DNA from: Mactra quadrangularis
Taxonomy: Eukaryota > Mollusca > Bivalvia > Venerida > Mactridae
NCBI GenBank assembly: GCA_025267735.1
Contig: CM046299.1
Location: 32,254,887-32,318,886, forward strand
DNA: 64,000 nucleotides
Direction of reading: 5' to 3'
Positions 1-13,500 of the stretch are shown here, in pieces; the stretch's first letter is position 1, and each line of letters begins with the position of its first letter. Below the pieces are notes generated by a model that was not told the origin of the DNA, did not search any database, and saw nothing but the letters and a program-made list of their open reading frames with translations. A program made the translations under genes and the position numbers.

Positions 1-544
1 ATCGATTCGTGAATCTGTACACATGAATCGTGGTTCGGATCGGATCGCCATTTGCTAAACGATCCACAGCCCTAGTAAGTCGTAGTGATACCAGTAGTAC
101 CGGTCTGGAATAACCTGTTGACACAGATTGGATCAATAGAAACACCGACATTCTCTATTTAGGCTAATGTTGTTTCCATACAGCATATCAAAGGAACAGA
201 TATTGAAGAATTACCTTGATATACTGTGAATACATTTACCCGTCTTGAAATTTTAACCATTTGAGCGAAGCCTAAGTGTTGCTACGCTACTGTACAATAA
301 TTACCTCACATACATGTATATATCAACAAGATAGTATAAGAATACCTATACAATAAAGAAGCCTAGAAAACAAGAAGTTTTGGACAAGATGTGAAAATTG
401 CCTTGTCAGAAAATAAGAATGTTTTCATAAATAAATAACTCTCTTGTGTATTGAACCAATCAACAAAATATTCTGACATCATTTATAAACAAGGCCAAAA
501 ACAAACACTCTGATGAGATACGTTGTCATGCAAAACATAGAACT
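1..544. other. Non-coding AT-rich stretch
   Basis: No open frame of useful length, splice-flanked exon or clear repeat was recognised here. Confidence 0.5.
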
Positions 545-610
545 ATTTATGTAACTACAGTTCGTTCACTAGGTCATACGTGCTTTTATACTTTAAAACA
601 ATACTGACAT
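545..610 (-). repeat. Interspersed repeat family A, fragment
   Basis: This stretch (around 'ctaggtcatacgtgc' and 'tactttaaaacaat') resembles 21955-22030 in the same orientation and 43120-43195 in the opposite orientation. It is a diverged fragment of the same repeat. The match was made by eye and the borders are approximate. Confidence 0.5.
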
Positions 611-1179
611 GTCATAATATGTAATTCATCAGTTAATTATTGCAAAGTGAGACTATTAACTAAACTTCAAAACCCACTAATATCAACGATATGGAACAGA
701 CTTTCATTGTGTATACACGATATTTATAAAAAAGAACTGCAGTCAATTTTTTCTTAAATAGTTTGTTTAATTATGTAGTTTGTTTCTATTTCTCTTTTCT
801 AACATTTATCTTCGGTATGATATGAATTTTAGTTTACAACTTTTAATCGTGTATTCATTAATCATATTTTATAGTCTAAGCTCTATGCTGATGCACATTC
901 GCTGACTGTTGCTTATTCGTCATTGGACAACTTTATCTATTTAACAATTACCGCGAAAATCTTATTCCGACAATTATAACCCGACACATTAACACAACGG
1001 GATTATATCACCTTAGCTGTTGAGACCTGGGTTGAGTAAAACAATCGAACGTAAGCTGCTGATCAAGAATATTAACCATGTCCCAAATTGATTTGAAATC
1101 CGGACCTCTGGATTACTTTTACTGAAGATATAGTTCGACTACGAACATAAATTGTTACGTGTCTGCACTTTTAACTTTG
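611..1179. other. Non-coding AT-rich stretch
   Basis: No gene, RNA gene or recognisable repeat was seen. Confidence 0.5.
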
Positions 1180-1296
1180 GTAAAGTTCGTTATTTCTTAA
1201 CTTTCAAAACATGAATAATTTGACGGTGACTTCGTGTTTTTTTGGTCACATTCATGATATTTTGATAGTGTGTATTTAATGACCATGAAATAGTCG
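1180..1296. mobile_element. Decayed MITE related to the 43.9-kb and 44.5-kb elements
   Basis: The left part carries 'caaaacatgaataatt' followed by 'gacggtgac'. This is the same subterminal word found in the terminal inverted repeats of the MITEs at 43889-44040 and 44522-44762. A degraded inverted partner ('cattcatgatattttgata') lies near 1250-1267. Terminal bases are not well conserved, so the borders are uncertain. Confidence 0.4.
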
Positions 1297-1631
1297 TACG
1301 GACAAAATGAAATGCTACCGAACATCTATTGTAAAAGGGGTGCGAGTTTGAATCTAAAGATGCCATTTTTATTCATTCATTATTCTTAGTATAGTTAGCC
1401 TTTTTAATTTTCTGAATGTTTTGTTTTATTTTAGGCAGTATCTTTCGGAAATAGAAATAAAAATACTTAGAATATACAGTGCTAAAGATCATTCAGTTTC
1501 ACAAGCAGCGTCGGTTGCGTTACTTGCATCATCACTTTTGGCGGCAAAAACTAACGAATACAATACATTTTTCATGATGCACGGGGCATTGTGTTTTACG
1601 CAATCCGCTCACAACTTAAACGAGAAAAAAA
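1297..1631. other. No supported gene
   Basis: An open frame runs from about 1421 to 1693, but its end lies inside a tRNA-like SINE head read on the wrong strand. Its start follows a polypyrimidine-AG by chance, so it is not called as an exon. Confidence 0.4.
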
Positions 1632-1702
1632 GTTTCTATCGAGATTCGAACTCACGACTAAAAAGTTTGCAGACTGACCACTCGCTAGACTAGCTACTAG
1701 TC
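1632..1702 (-). repeat. tRNA-derived SINE head
   Basis: On the minus strand a box A-like stretch ('tagtctagcgagtgg') is followed after about 30 bases by a perfect box B core ('gttcgaatc'). The spacing fits a tRNA-derived RNA polymerase III promoter. It lacks clean acceptor-stem pairing, so it is a SINE head rather than a functional tRNA. Confidence 0.5.
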
Positions 1703-1884
1703 TGATAATTAGTTTGTTTTGTATTTTTATTTATATTTTATACATCAAAACATACTTTCTAAATATTGTAGCAAGTCTATTTTCTATCATACTGCATTGA
1801 GAGAGATGTCTGAATTATCATGAAGTTCAGATAGGGGTGTAGACTGGCTCAAGATAATAAGTTGGAGTATTACTAAGAATAAAA

Positions 1885-1925
1885 TACTTCATCGCCTGGA
1901 ATCCAGGCTAACCACTCGCCAACAC
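1885..1925 (-). repeat. SINE head remnant
   Basis: The minus strand reads 'ggcgagtggttagcctgg', then 'gattccagg', resembling a second degenerate tRNA-like A/B box pair about 200 bp from the one at 1632-1702. It is short and degraded. Confidence 0.3.
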
Positions 1926-2791
1926 AAACTACCATACCCATTGCAAATGAAATATAATACATCAGACTTTTTGTGACCGGCTCACCTTATCATTCTACAC
2001 AATAGAATATGATTTCCCGTCAATTAAGAAAACGTACACAGAAGAACTTGTAACATAATTATAAACACAACCACAAAACAAAGCGATGAATAAATCTTTA
2101 TTAAATGGTACATGTTACATGATGTAGTACATGTAACTAATTCTATTAGAGTTTTATAATCAGCAATACACTTAAAGTAATCTAATTCCCACCTTACATG
2201 TATAACAAAAACGTCATAGCCCAGTGAATACTGCGCATGTTAAAACTACCTCAACAAAATAATTATTTCTCCTACTACGTGATGTGGCTCCGAGAAAACA
2301 CCAGGCAAATAATGTTATTGTGATTCACTCCGTCTTACAATGTAACTATATTTGTAAAAGAACAATTTGCTACATTACAACCCTTATCTTCGAGACGCAA
2401 ATACAATTAAACATAAAATTTGTGTACGGGTGAAAATTTCTCTCGAACAAACAATAATGATTATTTCGAGAATGAAGAAAATAATCATGGATTATTGTGT
2501 TATATTACAAAGTATAATTGTTTCCCTAAAGACATGAGGAACATAATTAACCATCAAACATTATAAGACCAAGTCAGAGAACTATATGACATGTACATGT
2601 ATGAAAGGAAGTACATGTATTGTTAGGAGAAGTGATGAGTAAAAGGTTTATTTAAACTCATTGTCATTTATCAACATCGCTTTGACATGTTGTGACTACC
2701 CAAAAGTATAAGGATTTCCGAGCTAACTACAATCGTTTGGACCATTGTCGATGGTCGCAAGAGCAGACAGGAACCATTTTTACTTTTTTTT
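1926..2791. other. Non-coding AT-rich stretch
   Basis: Nothing was recognised beyond several ACATGTA words, which are common across the window. Confidence 0.5.
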
Positions 2792-2876
2792 ATAATCCAC
2801 CATTTAAGCAGCTTCTCTATTTCCTACCATAACTGTTATGGTAGCAAATAGAAAAGCTGCTTAAATGGTGGATTAT
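2792..2876. repeat. 85-bp near-perfect palindrome
   Basis: The left arm 2792-2833 and right arm 2835-2876 are 42 bases each and are reverse complements apart from two mismatches. A single base (2834) lies at the centre. It would form a long hairpin in RNA or a cruciform in DNA. A young foldback MITE is the simplest explanation. No target-site duplication was identified. Confidence 0.9.
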
Positions 2877-3735
2877 GCCATAACAGAACCAATATACAAT
2901 GATAAAACCTTGATCTATACCTTTTTGTTACTACAATACAATATTTATCTAGTAGTCTGCTCACAGTCTATAATAATCATTCAGAAATATCTTCTGGAAA
3001 AAGATTTATGTACTTACTGTAACAATTTTTTGACTTAAAACAATTCTTCAGCAAATATCACAATAATACAGACTACAGTAAGACATTAGCAAGTGCCAGA
3101 ACTGATGTAGCAGAAAATACAATAATTTTGTAACAAACAGTATGTTTATTACACATTAATTCTACCAAACTGAATATTAACGCAATATTTTATAATAATA
3201 TAATACAATAGTCGAGAATTTGAAATATGTTTCACAAGGAAATAAGAATGTAGAATATACATTGAAAATGTATATTTTACACCGGCGAATCTTACGAAAT
3301 CGTTTAGAATTAACAATGTATGTCTTACTTCACTATGAAATATGGTGTTATTCTTTGAAAATAGAACCACACTAAAAATATACAACTTTTACTTATTGGG
3401 AAATGAAATAATCCAACGATTCATTTTAAATATAGACCTATCGGGCATAAAATAATGAACAACTTAACAATAAGGACATGACAATCAACTAAATTTCTAT
3501 ATCGCCACTAAGTAATTTGAAGAAAATACTAGTGATACACATGAGGCTAGAAAAGAAGTATTTGAAATGCAGCCTTGTCTATTCAGATGTACTGGAGAAA
3601 TCTATATTGACTTTAGTTACATTAGTTTATCAATTTATCTCGATTGAGATACACGTTCTTACAACTTTTATAATCACACTTGAGTCCACTTCCAATTACG
3701 CAAAACTCTCAGATAAAAGTTATAAAAGTTAACGT
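2877..3735. other. Non-coding AT-rich stretch
   Basis: Short open frames occur on both strands but have no protein-like features. No repeat was recognised. Confidence 0.45.
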
Positions 3736-4080
3736 ATAAGTGCGTTCGAGTACATCTTTTTTGGATACAAACATGATTCGGATACGTAAAGAGGACTCGC
3801 CCGATCGGGCTACTGACAATGATTTTCGATTGCCCGTCGGCGAAATCACTTGTCTCGGGCGTCGGGAACGTGGGTTACGTCGAAGAAAAGTTGTTATTAA
3901 ACACATCCTTTGCCGAATCCGCCATTATAGCGCGCAAACGAAAGTGAATTATCTCCCTTGGGTACGGGCTAGTCAGTTTCAACGACGTCGCCGTCCACAG
4001 AAATTGTAATCAATTAATCGTCGCTGAAATTTTTCTAACCGATTTCGGCGACGTCGGCGATAATCGGACCATCACTAGCA
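3736..4080. other. CpG-rich island-like block
   Basis: A locally GC- and CpG-rich patch in AT-rich surroundings. It contains an inverted pair 'cgacgtcgccg' (about 3982) and 'cggcgacgtcg' (about 4046). Open frames on both strands reflect low stop-codon density and look arginine-rich and unprotein-like. It could be an unmethylated regulatory patch or the core of an old DNA transposon. The sequence does not decide. Confidence 0.35.
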
Positions 4081-7022
4081 AGGACTATACAATAACTTAG
4101 AAATACTCTGTTCAGATCAAATATTCACTTCGCAAAGATCAGAAAAAACGGCAGCACTCATTTGGTGCGCTAATTAAATCACTCGTGTTAAAGCACTCAT
4201 GGTTATAATTTCTACGAGTATTAAAGTTCGCGCCTATGTTAAATTATATGATAAAACATGGACAACTGTAAGTTATTTCAATTCTAACATCGTAAAATAA
4301 ATTACTCGAGAAGATACATTTAAAAGGAAAGTCTCGCCTAATAATTTCTCTATCTCTAACCTGTCGGCTGTTGTAGTACAAAACGACACTAACCTAATTT
4401 TCTGTTTTAATGCTCTTCTACGTAAAAAGTTACATGTATAACTCCTAAAGATGCATAAGAGCAAAACTATGATATTATCATTTAATGATAAAGTTGATGT
4501 GCATTATATATGACATTCTCTAGTGTATAACATCTCCGTTTTATATTGAATATTCCAATAAACGATTACATCGTACATGAACATATAACAAAATATCGTA
4601 TTAATTCATTATTTTACGACTTAAGAGAGTCACGCTATAATTCAATCAGCAAACTCTTGTAATGGCATTGTGTTGAGTTCTTATATCCTACTTTGATTTC
4701 TGTACAAATTAATAAAAAAAAAACCAATCATTGAGCTACATCTGTTGGAACCATTATATGATGTAATTGTTCATATTTCAAAAGTTAAAAAAAGAAACTA
4801 TGGAAACACTTTATAGCCAATCGCTCATCTGACATCAGATGATCACATTACTTTATATACATGACTATCATCGTGCAAGAGTCAATTTTGACCCCTAGTG
4901 AAATTTGTAAAATAAACAAATGATGATGTAACATGACAAATAATGTACATGTTAGACTAGAAATGATATTAAGATTTCCTTATTTACAAAATAATGATCT
5001 CTAGTATGGGTCTATTATAACAAAAGGGTCAAATTGTACTTAGAGGGTCTTATGATGATACTGTATACCAACTGTGGAAGTTCTTATGTTAGGTTCACAC
5101 ATTGTTTCAAGTAATTTTAATGAGCTTTATTTCTTCTTTTTGTGTTTTTTTTTCAACAAATATGCATAATTATGAAAATTTCAACAACAAACCCGTGAAA
5201 TATCAACAAGACATTACGAAAGTTTTAAAAAAGAAGTTCAAAATAAAAATAAATCAAATTGACACACAATAGACAAGAAGGCAAAATACTCACCAAGAAG
5301 TAATGCTCAGTTCAGCAGAAACATCATAATTTATGGGCGGGGGGCGATCCAGAAATAACCGGACTCGTTACCATCAAACAACACTATTTACCACACATAT
5401 TTACATGTATATTATACACTAAAAGAAAGTGCAAAAACTCCCCTTTAATAGAAGAAATATGTCACATAAATCTTTATCCTGCCGATAGCAAACCATTCTT
5501 TAATAACTATGGAAACGCAGAGGCGGCGCCGCTCAAATTCCGTGACGTAAGACGGTTAGATTATGCATTTCCATGACTTAATAAGATAAATCAAAACATT
5601 TAAACTTCGCCAAAACGTAACTTTACACAAAAAACGTTATGTAAAATTTTGACATCATTTTGAGAACGGACTACGGAGTAATCAAGCTACAAGCATCCAT
5701 GGTTACGACACTTAACGTACTTTGTAACTTCTGTATTAGAAATATACAATAATGGGATCTTTATTTTATACAATACATCAGTTACATTACATATTCCAAT
5801 GACAATATTTCCATCTTACAATAATAATACTCTAAGTTTCTCAAAGGCAAGCTGGAGACATTGTTTTCTGAAGTGTTCACACTGATTGTATGATTATAAA
5901 GATTTATAAAGAATGTTTCCAAACTACAACAACAATCTTATTATACGTCCAAGTCTCCAGGGATCATAAATCTATTCTAAGATATACTTACGTGTACATG
6001 ATATTGTTTTATAATCAGAATTTTCTATCTCTTCATTTTGATTATCAATAATATAAGTGTCATACCAGATATATGGTCAATATTGTAAACCATCAATTCA
6101 AACAGGATTTAGAATGGGATATCTAAATTATGATTAAGAATGGGAAATGTCGCACAAATAAAAATGATTGAGAGTCTGGATTCCAATTTGTTGGGTAAGG
6201 TCAAAATGTCTCGAAATAATTAATACAGAGTGGCTGAGAATGAATAAGCTCAAGTATGATTCATTCATCAAGTATATGAGAATGGGAAATCATTAGTTGA
6301 GCCTTGAAAATTTCGAATTATTAAAGTTCGATATACATGTAAATAAAAAATTGAAGATATAGAGTATAATCGTAAATGGGGAATATAAGATCCCATGATT
6401 GAGAATAAATATTCTAAAATTATAAAAAAAAATACTTGAGAATAAGTAGCCTATTGCCAAAATACGCTTTTTTAGGCATACTATAAATATGATTCGCTAA
6501 ATTTCCAACAACGAAGCATAAGTGTGCAACAACATACTAAACTAGTACTACAATATACATTAAGTTTCTTGAAAATGACATGACAGCTCTAAATGATAAG
6601 AGACATGGAAACTTAAGATTTGTGAAGACAATATGATGTCTCCCTTTAACCAATTCTACCACAATCTAGCATACATTGTAAAAGATAATATAACATGTAC
6701 GATGATGTGACAGTATTCAACATTTCTATCATAAGAGAGAACTCTCATGTCAATCTTCATCATTGTTTTATACAGAGAGAAATAAAAGATACTATACTGG
6801 GGATAAATATATTACTGTCACGACTGTAATTGAAGATTGGAATACCATTTACTTGTTCAGTATCTTAATTTTCATTTTTTATCTCCTGTAAGTAAGAGTT
6901 CATGACAACGTGCAGGATAAATAAACGTGATGCATTTGTATTGACATGTTAATTTGTATAGCTATACTTAAATCAAAGCACTGAAAGTACTGGGGTATTC
7001 ATTGTGTTTAGAATTATTCAAT
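4081..7022. other. Long non-coding AT-rich stretch
   Basis: No exon-like frame or full repeat was recognised. A small GC patch near 5500-5560 holds 'aggcggcgccgctc' and a CRE-like 'tgacgtaa', which is too little to call a promoter. Confidence 0.45.
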
Positions 7023-7100
7023 TTTTGTTGGGTTTTACGCTGTAGCAACGTCTTATAAAGGTTATATCACAGCGGTCAGTCCACCTATTAACTGGTCCAA
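7023..7100 (-). repeat. SINE 3'-tail fragment
   Basis: Read on the minus strand it carries the tail shared by the SINEs at 16203, 20230 and 55783: 'accgctgtgatataacc' and 'gctacagcgtaaaaccc' followed by 'aacaaa'. It is truncated at the 5' side. Confidence 0.65.
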
Positions 7101-7947
<847 letters not shown>

Positions 7948-8085
7948 GCAAATTACTACACATATTAAAATAGAAACATTTTCACGCTTTTCTCGTGCAA
8001 CTGATCAATACAATCACTGTATGAAAACTGCGTCGCGTTAAGACAAATATTTCACGCTTTACTATCGAACCGCGTGAAATAGATA

Positions 8086-8160
8086 TTCCTGGAGAGGCTA
8101 TATCTCTGGATTTTGCTGTTAACAAACTACTAGGTGCATACTTCGTCAGTGACTGACTAC
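8086..8160 (-). repeat. SINE body fragment
   Basis: The minus strand matches the central body of the SINEs at 20230 and 55783: 'gtcagtcactgacgaa', then a 'ttaacagc' and 'aaatccagagat' block. Neither the tRNA head nor the shared tail is present. Confidence 0.65.
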
Positions 8161-9944
8161 TGCCCTACATGATTTAGAATCCGTGAAAGGAGGCAGAATG
8201 GCCGTAGAAATTATTAATGGTGTTGATTACATGGTCTTTTTATACTCTCTTCACAATAAAAATCTGCTTGAGTCATTTACAATATTGAACGATTGAATTT
8301 ACTTATTACTATGATTACTGTTGTAATTAGTCAAAGCTATTAACTGTTACAATATGACTATCACATTGTTTAATTAGTCTGCGTGTGAAAAAACTCTAAT
8401 ATAGGAGAGATTTAAAACTACGTCATTGTTATCTGTTATGTGTGCTACGTAGTAAACATTTTTGAGTAAAGTTGGACAAACACCCTGCTGCTATTCTATG
8501 ATTTATATAGTAACTGAACAGAAAATAATGTATTCAAACCCCATTTCTGCTTATCATAAATGTCTTAGAAATTAATTTTACCTGCACTGATGGTGTTTAA
8601 TGATGAAGGTTAAAATTTACAGTTATAATTAAGAATTAATTGTTTGATAAATTATGTTTCTTTTTTTTTCATTTGATTACCTGATTTAACAAAGAGGTTA
8701 ATGTAGTCAAGTGAATGGGATTATTTTTTGGAAAATAGCTGAAAGTGTTTTATATGCACAAATTATCTATATTTTGTAAGAAAATAAACAAATGTTAAGA
8801 TTCAAAGTGTTAAACTAAGATTTATCTAAATACCAGAGTTCATTAATGTATCATAGTCAACACTAATAGTGTGACTTTACCAATGATAGTTCACACTATT
8901 TTATTGCACAATATTTTCAAAAGACCCCCCCTAAAAAACCCACTTCAAAACAAAGGATTTTTCCAAATTTACTGACTTGTAAGTATTTAAACCCGATATA
9001 GTCATGGATGGATTTTATTGCAAGTATTTATCCATTGTTATTCTCATACAAAATATCATATTGATGATTTTATCCTTGTTAAATTTATTTCACCAAAGGA
9101 CTTATATCCAATGCGCCGTAAAATTCAGGTTTAATTGCACACGACCCGAACAGTTACAGTCCGGAAAACAAACCCAATACGCGGGAATCAGCACTTATAC
9201 TAATGTATACAGTATAATGTTTCTTATCTCTGTTACAAGTTAATCGCTTTAAGTATATTCTGTGACGTCATACTGAGCGTCTGGTCTATTTCTCGCGCAG
9301 AAATACATAAAGTACCAGTTTCAATATGATGTTGAAAATCATGAACTACTTTGTCTCGGAATATTCCGGCTTGGGTGCTGTTAGGTATAGGCGATCAAAA
9401 ATTGGATTATGATCGGAATACTACTATTAATCTTGTCATACCAGTGTATTCATTGTTAACACAATGAATACAAAACGAAGCAGAATTCACAAAAACTTAA
9501 ATATTCGATGAAATGAGACGATATCTGCTCGTTCGCTTAATGTTTGGTAAACGGCATTTTGCTTGTTTTCTTCTGCAAATACGAAGTTGTCTGCCTGTCG
9601 AAAAAATCTTTGTTTGAATAATTGCTCTAAGGTAGCTATAATAAATGTCGCTAAAACAACAAAGCGTTTGAAAGACAATATTGGCCATTATTATGAAATT
9701 AAATTCATCTACAGCAACAACTTATAAGGTACACAAACACAATTTTTTGCTGATTTCTTTCCAGACAAATAATCAAAATACATAATATACTGCATAAAAT
9801 ACCTACTGACTTTCTTTCCGCAAAAATACCCAAATAGTCACATGAAAATTGAATCGAACTATAAACTAGGTCATTTATAAAAATAATTTATGCTAAGATT
9901 TTATCATTTTATACAAAGATGATGCAAACATCTCTATACGTAGA
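8161..9944. other. Non-coding AT-rich stretch
   Basis: No gene was recognised. Open frames at 9004-9243 (plus) and 9487-9688 (minus) have no domain-like features. Confidence 0.45.
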
Positions 9945-10530
9945 CGTACAACTCTTAGTCTGACTTCGAATCCGGAGATCGCGGATTCGTGCCCAGTCGC
10001 GGTAGGTCATACCCTATCATTCGGAACTCCTCGGCCATTCGCTACGAATAACCTCGGACATATTTAAGCGCCATTTTGAAACTACCGGTGTTGAAGTAAA
10101 CAAATACACGATCGTTTAGGCGATGATTGATGTTTCGTTTTAAGTCCGTAAATTTGAAATTACACAGTTAAGCGATACCGCTGAACAATATTGGGCTCAA
10201 TATATAACTTAGAAATATGTTTTGACAAAGATCTGTGTGTGTACGGCAAGAACTATTTTGTATAACCGTTACGTGCTTCGCCTCGCGTAGGTAGTAAAAC
10301 CCAAAGCCGCCAGGGTAGACCCCCCCGAATCCTTCCGAGATTATCCGAGGTCGAGATGTTCCGAATTATACCCTATACGCGAGTTGTCGGCCTCGTGGTA
10401 GGGTAAGTTAGTACTGGTGATAGAAAAATGTAAAACTAAGTTGAGGAAATATATAGTAGGAAGAGCTGACCGTCGTTTATATAACCTAAATATGTGTTGA
10501 ATACGACGTAAACCCCAATTAAAAAAAAGA
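9945..10530 (+). mobile_element. SINE split by a DNA transposon
   Basis: The 5' part (about 9945-10017) has a box B-like segment ('gcggattcgtgccc'). The 3' part (10377-10530) matches the body and tail of the SINE at 16203, including 'gtcggcctcgtgg', a tail with 'gaccgtcgtttatataacc' and a terminal A run. The two halves are separated by a 351-bp insert. The 5' limit and box A are not clear. Confidence 0.65.
10018..10368. mobile_element. hAT-like non-autonomous element with 8-bp TSD
   Basis: The insert is flanked by a direct 8-bp repeat, TACCCTAT, at 10010-10017 and 10369-10376. Its ends are imperfect inverted repeats: 'cattcggaactcctcggcc' at the left, and the right end read on the minus strand gives 'taattcggaacatctcgacc'. 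An 8-bp target duplication is typical of the hAT superfamily. The element has no coding capacity. Confidence 0.8.
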
Positions 10531-11728
10531 CATACAACTCATAGCACTAATCCTGAATTTGGCTCCTGTTTTAAATTTGAACATAATTAAATAATGAAAT
10601 AATGAAGGCTAACATGTATAACTACAGGGATATCATTCCATAACTATACAAAGTACTTTTAAACATAAATATGTATCTTATGCGTAGTTTCACTATGTAT
10701 TCTACTTTCGGTTTTAAATATCTGTGTAAAGAATGACAGACGTAAGTTTTACACGATAGCATGGAGGTTAATTAAATTGCCGCTTCAACGTTTTAACGTG
10801 CATAATTTATTGGATATAAGGGGTTGCCAGTAGATGGTCATTGTCGTACCCAACAGTTATCAAGATTATGAAGAATCATGACAACCTCTGTGTACGGGAG
10901 TGATATATAGTATACTGGGCTTTGGTTGGGTTACGTTTCTCTATAATTAATGGGGTCGCGGACTTGACCACTATTACGAAACGTGACCGAGAACTGTCGA
11001 TCCACTGTAAGACGAAACCAAAATACTATTAACGAAATGCAAGAAATATTTTCCTAGCTAGGATCATTGTTTAGTTAAATTCTATTACAGACTACATAAT
11101 CTAACAATGTTTTAAATCTAGAAATTCCTTGCAGCAAACATCATATCATTCTATACATCGAAAATGATTAAATGAAAATATGTATTGAAAATATGGACAA
11201 ACAAACACAATATGAAAGAAATAGAAATCTTAATGACATCATGTCAGAAATCAGTCGCCTGAGACAGAGACACAATGTAGCAGAAAGAATAATCAAAGCT
11301 GCATTTTCCAATATTTGTAAGACTAGAGTGTTGTTAAATTGATGTTGTAAAAATCCAATAAACACTCGAGTTTGGTATAAGTTTGACACTTAAATAAACT
11401 TCTGAATTGATCAATGATGTAATATCTTCTTTGATTTACCAGGAACATTATAAGTAATAAAGTACCTGATGGGTACAATTGTTCACATGAGCCTACAGTC
11501 GATATTTAACAGTCTATTGGTATAGAACAAGTCTATTGCAAGTTCAATTTTAGAAATCAGTTTTTTTTGCAAGATGCAAGTATTATCATGACATAACCAA
11601 ACAACTCAAGAAGCCAGTCTTCAGAAAAAAGTACCAATTTACAGTCTATTTTAGGAAACACATAACGGAATAAACATTTGAATACGCAAAAGCCAGTCCA
11701 ATGCCATAAATACGCCAATTATAAAATG
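10531..11728. other. Non-coding AT-rich stretch
   Basis: No gene or clear repeat was recognised. The small minus-strand frame at 11168-11389 looks like chance. Confidence 0.45.
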
Positions 11729-11851
11729 ATATTATCATATAGACATCAATTATAAAAGTCTATTGCCATATACACATCAATTATAAAATTCTTTGCCATA
11801 TCCACATCAATTATAAAAGTATATTGCCATATACACATCAATTATAAAAGT
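11729..11851 (+). repeat. 31-bp tandem repeat, four copies
   Basis: The word 'catcaattataaaa' recurs at 11744, 11775, 11805 and 11836, giving a 30-31-bp period. Variable bases between copies show moderate decay. Confidence 0.85.
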
Positions 11852-12916
11852 GTGAAAATACTTACTGAATTGAAGACACAGCATGCATTTAAGAAAGTCA
11901 ACGCAAGATCATCAGTTCGTACAATGATATCGTACATAAAATTACATTTTTACGAGATTGATAGCAATATACTGCTATGATTGGATGTAAGTATCTTTTA
12001 TGTTTTACAGCGTCAAGTCCTAATCAATGTATTGAAATACAGAAAGACTTTCGTGCACATTGAAACCTAACAAATTCATACTAATGATTACTGCTTACAT
12101 GTTAGATTCAAATACAAATCGAGCCGGGGAAAATGTGGGCGAAGAATTTATTCGACCCTGTATTACTGCCAAATTTCATAAAGATTTGATTTTACTCTTC
12201 TTGCCATACGAAATCTTGAAGTACAGTTTTCCCCTGAACACTTTACGTACAAATTTTGTATGTCCATTAGTGTAGTTAAATATGATAAATATGGTTCAAT
12301 ACTATAAAAAACTTAAACTTCGAGTACGTGTAATAAAATGAATAACCGCAGTATCATTACATTAAACTGAACTATTTTTATCGCCTAGAAATTGACTGCG
12401 TTGTATATCAGAGAATCATGCATCACTCCGCATGTTAAACTGGACAGGCATTTTCGAAGACAGTTTTCGATTTGTGGTATAACTTAAGCCTTTCGGCGAA
12501 ATTGCCGAAAGCCTAAAAATGATAATGGTAAGAAAATTTCATTCTGACAACCTCCATAGTAGAAGACAGCAGGGGTAACACATTAATTCACAACAAAGTA
12601 ACTTAATAATGTTACATTAACAAAGAAATGTTAACTATGTAACTATGTAAATACACTAATGGCATAAAAAGCTTTTTGGTAATTATGCAAATACAGTCAA
12701 ATAATGATGACTTTGAATTCTGTTTTAAGATATATAGAGAATAGACTGTGATATTTGATACTGGAACATTGATAAACTATCTTTAGAGTTTTCTCTCAGA
12801 CTCAGTAAAGTCTGTACTTCAATACATCCTTTAATTACAGAAAAAGAATCATATTTTAGTCTAACATAAATCACCAAGTCACAATCATTAACGATAAATA
12901 CAGTGTTCTATGATAT
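11852..12916. other. Non-coding stretch with a small palindrome
   Basis: No gene was recognised. A compact hairpin lies near 12489-12512: 'cctttcggc', then 'gaaatt', then 'gccgaaagc'. Confidence 0.45.
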
Positions 12917-12942
12917 AATATATATATATATATATATATAAT
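12917..12942. repeat. (TA)n microsatellite
   Basis: A short dinucleotide tract of about 26 bp. Confidence 0.9.
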
Positions 12943-13141
12943 GTAGAGATCAAGTCTATGATTCCAAATAAAACATTACATACTGTTTGGAAACTTATTG
13001 TAGTGACAAAGGTCACAAGTCATAAATGTTGGATGAAACTGAACAGATGCAGTTTCAATGTTGGGCTGTTATTAATGGTAATCCGTTTAACTTTGATCAG
13101 ACTATCTTCAGAAAATTGATCTCATCGCTTCGTTAACAAGA

Positions 13142-13421
13142 TCTACACTGTTTACATCCTACACTGTTTACATCCTACACTGTTTACATCCTACACTGTT
13201 TACATCCTACACTGTTTACATCCTACACTGTTTACATCCTACACTGTTTACATCCTACACGGTTTGCATCCTACACGGTTTGCATCCTACACTGTTTACA
13301 TCCTACACTGTTTACATCCTACACTGTTTACACCATACACTGTTTACATCCTACATTGTTTACATCCTACATTGTTTACATCCTACACTGTTTACATCCT
13401 ACACTGTTTACATCCTACTTA
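13142..13421 (+). repeat. 16-bp minisatellite, about 17 copies
   Basis: The unit 'catcctacactgttta' repeats nearly perfectly. Two adjacent units carry 'cggtttgc' and two carry 'cattgtttac', a pattern that suggests local duplication of variant units. One unit reads 'caccatac'. Open frames across it follow the repeat and are not evidence of a gene. Confidence 0.95.
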
Positions 13422-13500
13422 CACGGTGCTAATCAATTATGCCAAGTCTGTTACCTGGACCTTCACTACCAAGCTATTAGTTTAGTTTATAGTCCAGGGA

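Noticed and set aside
2792..2876. microRNA precursor
   Set aside because: The 42-bp stem is almost perfectly paired with a one-base loop, which is not the usual bulged stem and loop of roughly ten or more bases.
3709..4009. Arginine-rich open frames on both strands in the CpG-rich block
   Set aside because: Overlapping opposite-strand frames of equal quality point to low stop density from high GC, not to a gene.
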